Below the pieces are notes generated by a model, which did no database searches, had not been told where the DNA came from, and saw only the letters and a list, made by a program, of their open reading frames with translations. Of a stretch of 64,000 bases of DNA, positions 61,473 to 64,000 are shown one piece after another (positions within the stretch are counted from its first letter, which is position 1; every line of letters starts with the position of its first letter). Source of the DNA: Lactonifactor longoviformis DSM 17459 (GTDB lineage Bacteria > Bacillota > Clostridia > Lachnospirales > Lachnospiraceae); NCBI RefSeq assembly GCF_900129135.1, contig NZ_FQVI01000001.1, forward strand, positions 508,445-572,444, given 5' to 3'. Made by a program: the position numbers and the translations under genes.

Positions 61473-62983
61473 TAATTTGCACCTCCTGCGATTGCTTTCA
61501 TGATGGAATCCTGAGAGAGTTCCTCTTCTTTGAGTTCTCCAACCTTGGAGCCGTCACGAAGTACAGCCATACGGCTGCAGGTACGAAGCATTTCTTCTAT
61601 CTCGGAAGAAATGAACATCACAGACATACCCTCGTCTGCCAGCTGAAGCACCAGCTTCTGAATCTCGGTCTTAGTACCGATATCAATACCGCGGGTAGGC
61701 TCATCCAGAATCAGGAAATCCGGATTGGTCAAAAGCCATCTGCCCAGGATTACCTTCTGCTGGTTACCGCCGCTGAGCTGTTTAATAGGGGTTTCCCGGT
61801 CAGCAGTCTTAATCTGCAGCAGATCTATGTATTTGTCGGTAAATTCTTCCTGCTCCTTTTTGCTCAGCAATTTGAACATACCGCGCTTAGCCTGAAGGGC
61901 AATGATGATATTCTCCCTCACAGAAAGATCTGCAATGATTCCCTCTGCCTTTCTGTCCTCCGGCAGATATGCCATTCCCTGCATCATAGCATCCAGCGGT
62001 GTATTTGCATGGAACTTGCTTCCTTTTACATACAATTCTCCGGAGTCTGGCTTATCCGCTCCGTAGATACTTCTGGCAAGCTCGGAACGCCCGGAGCCAA
62101 GCAGACCGGTAAGACCGATCACCTCTCCCTTATTAATCTTCAGGTCGAATGGTTTAATAGTACCCTTATGACCCAGCTGTCTGGCATCTATAATGACTTC
62201 ATCTTTAACGCTTGATGCCCCTTCTTTCTTAATAGCTGCCAAATCATCAAAATCTTTACCCATCATTTTTGCAACCAGCTGTACTCTCGGCAGATCTTCA
62301 ATCTTATATTCACCGACAAGCGTACCATTTCTGAGTACAGTAATTCTGTCACATACCGCATATACCTGTTCCAGGAAATGGGTAACAAAGATAATTCCAA
62401 CGCCCTGTTCTTTCAGACGGTTCATCAGGTGGAAGAGCTTTTCCACTTCACCGTCGTCAAGAGATGACGTAGGTTCATCCAGTATTAAAACCTTAGCCGA
62501 CATATCCACCGCTCTGGCAATAGCAATCATCTGCTGAAGGGCTAAGGAATAATTTTCAAGTGCCGCAGTTACATCAATATGAATATCCAGACCTTCCAGT
62601 AAAGCCTTAGACTTCTTGTTCATAGTTCTCCAGTCAATCATGCCTCCCTTTTTGGGCTCCCTGCCGATAAACAGGTTCTCAGCTACTGACAGATTCGGAC
62701 ATAAGTTAACTTCCTGATATACAGTACTGATTCCATGAATCTGAGCCTCCTGGGGGGATTTGTTGATGATGGGATGGTCAATGCCCTCAATCTTTATTTC
62801 ACCTGTTTCGAATTCTTCAACGCCTGTTAATACTTTAATCAGAGTAGATTTACCTGCTCCGTTTTCTCCCATAAGTGCATGAATCTCACCCCTTCTAAGA
62901 GTAAAATCCACATTCTGCAGAGCTTTTACGCCTGGGAAGTTTTTATCAATATTTCGCATGGTTAATACGATATCCTGCTCCAT
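61472..62983 (-). CDS. ytfR: Sugar ABC transporter ATPase with two nucleotide-binding domains, YtfR-like
   Basis: The 503-residue protein energises sugar import and has two fused ABC domains. The first (about 5-240) has Walker A G-E-N-G-A-G-K-S-T and Walker B L-I-L-D-E-P-T-S; the second (about 255-500) has a degenerate Walker A (G-L-L-G-S-G-R-S-E) and the signature L-S-G-G-N-Q-Q-K with F-L-I-L-D-E-P-T-R-G-I-D. This layout is standard for RbsA/MglA/YtfR. It lies between the binding-protein gene and the permeases. Confidence 0.93.
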   Translation of the reverse strand: MEQDIVLTMRNIDKNFPGVKALQNVDFTLRRGEIHALMGENGAGKSTLIKVLTGVEEFETGEIKIEGIDHPIINKSPQEAQIHGISTVYQEVNLCPNLSVAENLFIGREPKKGGMIDWRTMNKKSKALLEGLDIHIDVTAALENYSLALQQMIAIARAVDMSAKVLILDEPTSSLDDGEVEKLFHLMNRLKEQGVGIIFVTHFLEQVYAVCDRITVLRNGTLVGEYKIEDLPRVQLVAKMMGKDFDDLAAIKKEGASSVKDEVIIDARQLGHKGTIKPFDLKINKGEVIGLTGLLGSGRSELARSIYGADKPDSGELYVKGSKFHANTPLDAMMQGMAYLPEDRKAEGIIADLSVRENIIIALQAKRGMFKLLSKKEQEEFTDKYIDLLQIKTADRETPIKQLSGGNQQKVILGRWLLTNPDFLILDEPTRGIDIGTKTEIQKLVLQLADEGMSVMFISSEIEEMLRTCSRMAVLRDGSKVGELKEEELSQDSIMKAIAGGAN

Positions 62984-63031
62984 ATCATCTCCGCCTTTCC
63001 TGTTTTCATCACTGTTATTCTAAGGCGTGAG

Positions 63032-63057
63032 AGGGGAGCCTTACATAAGGCTCCCCT
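63032..63057 (-). promoter_or_regulatory. Stem-loop between binding-protein and ATPase genes
   Basis: GGGGAGCCTT and AAGGCTCCCC form a perfect stem, extended by one A-T pair (11 bp in all), with an ACAT loop and no T-run on the minus strand. Such stems after binding-protein genes stabilise the upstream mRNA and keep the binding protein in excess over the membrane parts. Confidence 0.6.
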
Positions 63058-63103
63058 GCCTCATCGCCCTTGGCCTTCTATCGTTGCGAATGCTTTTTAA
63101 AGA

Positions 63104-64000
63104 TTAATAAGCACGTCCGTCAATGAAATCAGCTGCTGTATCTGCCGGGAATACGCTTTCATCCACATACTGAATCTTCTCTACTTCTTCGCCGGCTTCT
63201 AACTTCTGAATAATCTCCTCAACACGGGGTCCGTGTAACGGGTTGCACTCTACTGCACAGTTTAAGTCGCCTGCGATCATTGCTTCGAATGCTGCTTTTA
63301 CTGCATCAAAGGAGATGATTGTGATGTCCCCGTCAGGTCCGCAGGTCTTTCCTGCTGCTTTGATAGCGTCGATTGCCCCGAATGCCATATTATCATTCTC
63401 TGCGATTACTACATCAATATCATCATAGGATTTCAGGAAGGACTCCATAACTTCCTGGCCCTTTGCCTGTGTAAATTCTCCGGTCTGCATATCTAACATA
63501 TGCCAGTTGCTGTGTTCTTTCAGTTTGTTTCCAAAGCCTTCGGTACGTCCAACCTGAGCAGATGCTCCGATGGTTCCCTGTAAGGTTACAATGTTTACAT
63601 CTTCTTCGCCTTTACCTTTAGACTCCAGATACTGTGCCAGCCAGTCTCCTGCGTCCTCACCCTCTTTTACGAAGTTTCCGCCTACCCAGCAGGTATACAG
63701 AGAGTCATCGGAAAGATCCATCTGTCTGTCAGAAAGAATAACAGGGATTCCTGCTTCTTTTGCTTCCTGAAGTACTGTCTCCCATCCGGTTTCTACTACA
63801 GGTGCTACTACTATGTAATCTACATCCTGCTGAATAAAGCTTCTGATTGCTTTAATCTGGTTTTCCTGTTTCTGCTGTGCATCATCAAAGATGAGCTTGT
63901 ATCCGTTTTCTTCTGTAAAAGTAGATTTGAAGGATTCTGTATTCGCAGTTCTCCAGTCAGACTCTGCACCAACCTGTGCATAACCAACTACGATTAAATC
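63104..64000 (-). CDS. ytfQ: Sugar ABC transporter substrate-binding protein, YtfQ-like (N-terminus beyond right edge)
   Basis: The frame is open from the right window edge to the stop at 63104, giving the C-terminal 298 residues; the signal peptide is outside. The first visible segment, V-V-G-Y-A-Q-V-G-A-E-S-D-W-R, and later V-V-A-P-V-V-E-T-G-W, S-D-R-Q and A-E-N-D-N-M-A-F-G-A are typical of ribose/galactofuranose-type periplasmic-binding-fold proteins and closest to YtfQ among those I know. The downstream ATPase and two permeases complete the transporter. Confidence 0.88.
   Translation of the reverse strand, partial: DLIVVGYAQVGAESDWRTANTESFKSTFTEENGYKLIFDDAQQKQENQIKAIRSFIQQDVDYIVVAPVVETGWETVLQEAKEAGIPVILSDRQMDLSDDSLYTCWVGGNFVKEGEDAGDWLAQYLESKGKGEEDVNIVTLQGTIGASAQVGRTEGFGNKLKEHSNWHMLDMQTGEFTQAKGQEVMESFLKSYDDIDVVIAENDNMAFGAIDAIKAAGKTCGPDGDITIISFDAVKAAFEAMIAGDLNCAVECNPLHGPRVEEIIQKLEAGEEVEKIQYVDESVFPADTAADFIDGRAY

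Overview
The window is a low-to-moderate GC Firmicute chromosome, most likely a gut Lachnospiraceae or related Clostridia. Pointers are purine-rich ribosome binding sites, two T-box leaders, a selenium-dependent Stickland (D-proline reductase) operon, a YtfQRT-YjfF type sugar importer and many LytTR/GHKL regulators. The species cannot be fixed from the sequence alone. I see no phage, insertion sequence transposase, CRISPR array, rRNA or tRNA gene.

Layout. 1-1468: housekeeping genes on the minus strand (an edge-truncated ORF, a PaaI-type thioesterase, truA). 1532-2855: a gene-free block of large palindromic repeats. 2949-7010: a PurF paralogue without its nucleophilic cysteine, proC, and a Trp-type T-box driving a TrpB2-like tryptophan synthase. 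7172-16372: an unusual five-gene envelope/transport operon (solute-binding lipoprotein, two sugar-type permeases, a long HlyD-like adaptor, a MacB-domain membrane protein) divergent from an OmpR/histidine kinase pair. 16659-21320: LytTR regulator, secreted anchored protein and GHKL kinase. 21334-24776: small secreted and membrane proteins, a frameshifted lipoprotein gene and a TipA-like MerR regulator. 24860-25693: another copy of the palindromic repeats.

25694-43331 is a selenium and Stickland island. It holds prdC-prdA-(CBO2463-like)-prdB-prdD-prdE, a divergent aldehyde dehydrogenase, dinB, and a selenium supply and Sec-synthesis set (selD, selA, selB, a LysR regulator, a class V aminotransferase, yedE, yedF), then exoA. 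Two genes, prdB and selD, carry in-frame UGA codons, each followed by a hairpin with a GU-containing loop. The island therefore contains selenoproteins together with the machinery to make them. The tRNA-Sec gene (selC) and proline racemase (prdF) are not in the window.

43538-50937 is an alanine-centred operon: alanine dehydrogenase, Na+/alanine symporter, a divergent SHMT-like enzyme, a cupin-PocR-LytS kinase, alanine racemase and an AraC-type response regulator. 51439-56331 has a membrane pyrophosphatase and ilvB-ilvN behind a valine-type T-box. 56339-59282 is a CsoR-CopA copper operon with a CopZ-like domain that also looks independently translatable. 59380-64000 is a YtfQRT-YjfF-like sugar ABC importer that runs off the right edge.

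The strongest candidates for something undescribed are: the palindromic repeat family (structure conserved while arm sequence differs, and one copy with its interior inverted relative to its flanks); the alanine operon with an SHMT paralogue that has lost several standard active-site residues; and the peptide motif shared by PrdA and PrdC.
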